DNA from: DATJJW01 sp035491935
GTDB lineage: Bacteria; Pseudomonadota; Alphaproteobacteria; ATCC43930; CGMCC-115725
DNA length: 6,003 bases
Direction of reading: 5' to 3'
Assembly: GCA_035491935.1 (NCBI GenBank)
Contig: DATJJW010000067.1
Location: 1 to 6,003 of the forward strand
How positions within the stretch are numbered: the stretch's first letter is position 1; each line of letters opens with the position of its first letter. Both the position numbers and the translations under genes were made by a program. The notes below the pieces were generated by a model. It saw only the letters and a list, made by a program, of their open reading frames with translations. It was not told where the DNA came from and searched no databases. Positions 5,897 through 6,003 of the stretch are shown piece by piece.

Positions 5897-6003
5897 GCGA
5901 AGTTGGTCGAGCGCGAGAGCGTCTCCCAGGCGGCGATCTCCTGCCGCATTGCTGCCAGCTTCTCGTCGACCAGCTTGAGTGCGTCGTCACCGAGGAACAG
6001 CCG
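5893..6003 (-). CDS. C-terminal fragment of an unrecognised gene, continuing beyond the window
   Basis: On the minus strand an open frame enters at the window edge (codon 6003-6001) and runs 36 codons to TAG at 5895-5893. It reads RLFLGDDALKLVDEK, then LAAMRQEIAAWETL, then SRSTNFA. It was too short and incomplete to be called as an ORF, but codon use is like the neighbours (G/C third positions), the composition is a plausible amphipathic helix followed by a short tail, and the stop falls exactly at the end of the convergent AraC gene. An ending of the form KLAxxRxEIxAWExLSxST(D/N)F reminds me of the tail of some short-chain dehydrogenase/reductase proteins, but I cannot confirm that, so no function is assigned. 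Confidence 0.6.
   Translation of the reverse strand, partial: RLFLGDDALKLVDEKLAAMRQEIAAWETLSRSTNFA

Noticed and set aside
1..6003. Mobile elements, CRISPR, tRNA, toxin-antitoxin or defence genes
   Set aside because: Nothing of this kind was seen: no terminal repeats, no regularly spaced repeats, no tRNA-like fold, and coding density and base composition look even throughout.

Overview
This GC-rich window (about two-thirds G+C by eye) has densely packed genes and codon use strongly biased to G or C in third positions. Together with the protein families present, this fits a chromosomal region of a metabolically versatile Alphaproteobacterium, perhaps Rhodospirillales or Hyphomicrobiales. That placement is inference. 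I see no rRNA, tRNA, CRISPR array, insertion sequence, phage gene or defence gene.

Bases 1-3364, plus strand, form a catabolic operon. It starts with the 3' part of an ACMSD-like amidohydrolase (amidohydrolase_2 family), cut by the window edge. A two-subunit molybdenum hydroxylase follows: a small protein with two [2Fe-2S] clusters (724-1212) and a 713-residue molybdopterin-binding subunit (1223-3364). The pair is of the isoquinoline 1-oxidoreductase / nicotinate dehydrogenase (IorAB/NicAB-like) type. It has no FAD subunit in this window, and the parts of the large subunit are in permuted order compared with classical xanthine dehydrogenase. The likely joint job is hydroxylation of an N-heteroaromatic or aldehyde-like compound, with the amidohydrolase doing a hydrolytic or decarboxylating step. 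The substrate cannot be read from the sequence.

Bases 3388-5896 form a second unit facing the first. On the minus strand lie a fosmidomycin-resistance (Fsr) type MFS exporter (3756-4970) and, 62 bases downstream of it, a 101-residue AhpD-like/carboxymuconolactone-decarboxylase-fold protein with a CxxC-x3-H redox site (3388-3693). A divergent AraC-family regulator with an N-terminal cupin domain (5102-5896, plus) shares a 131-base control region with fsr. The layout suggests a locally regulated efflux plus redox-protection locus. The gap between fsr and the AhpD-like gene holds a perfect 10-bp inverted repeat whose arms also carry GACGTCCC as a direct repeat 21 bases apart.

Bases 5893-6003, minus strand, are the last 36 codons of another gene. 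Its stop codon overlaps that of the AraC gene by four bases.

Every gene except that terminal fragment can be placed in a known family. I do not see a clearly new system. The points most worth following are the substrate and electron acceptor of the molybdenum hydroxylase, and the repeat between fsr and the AhpD-like gene.
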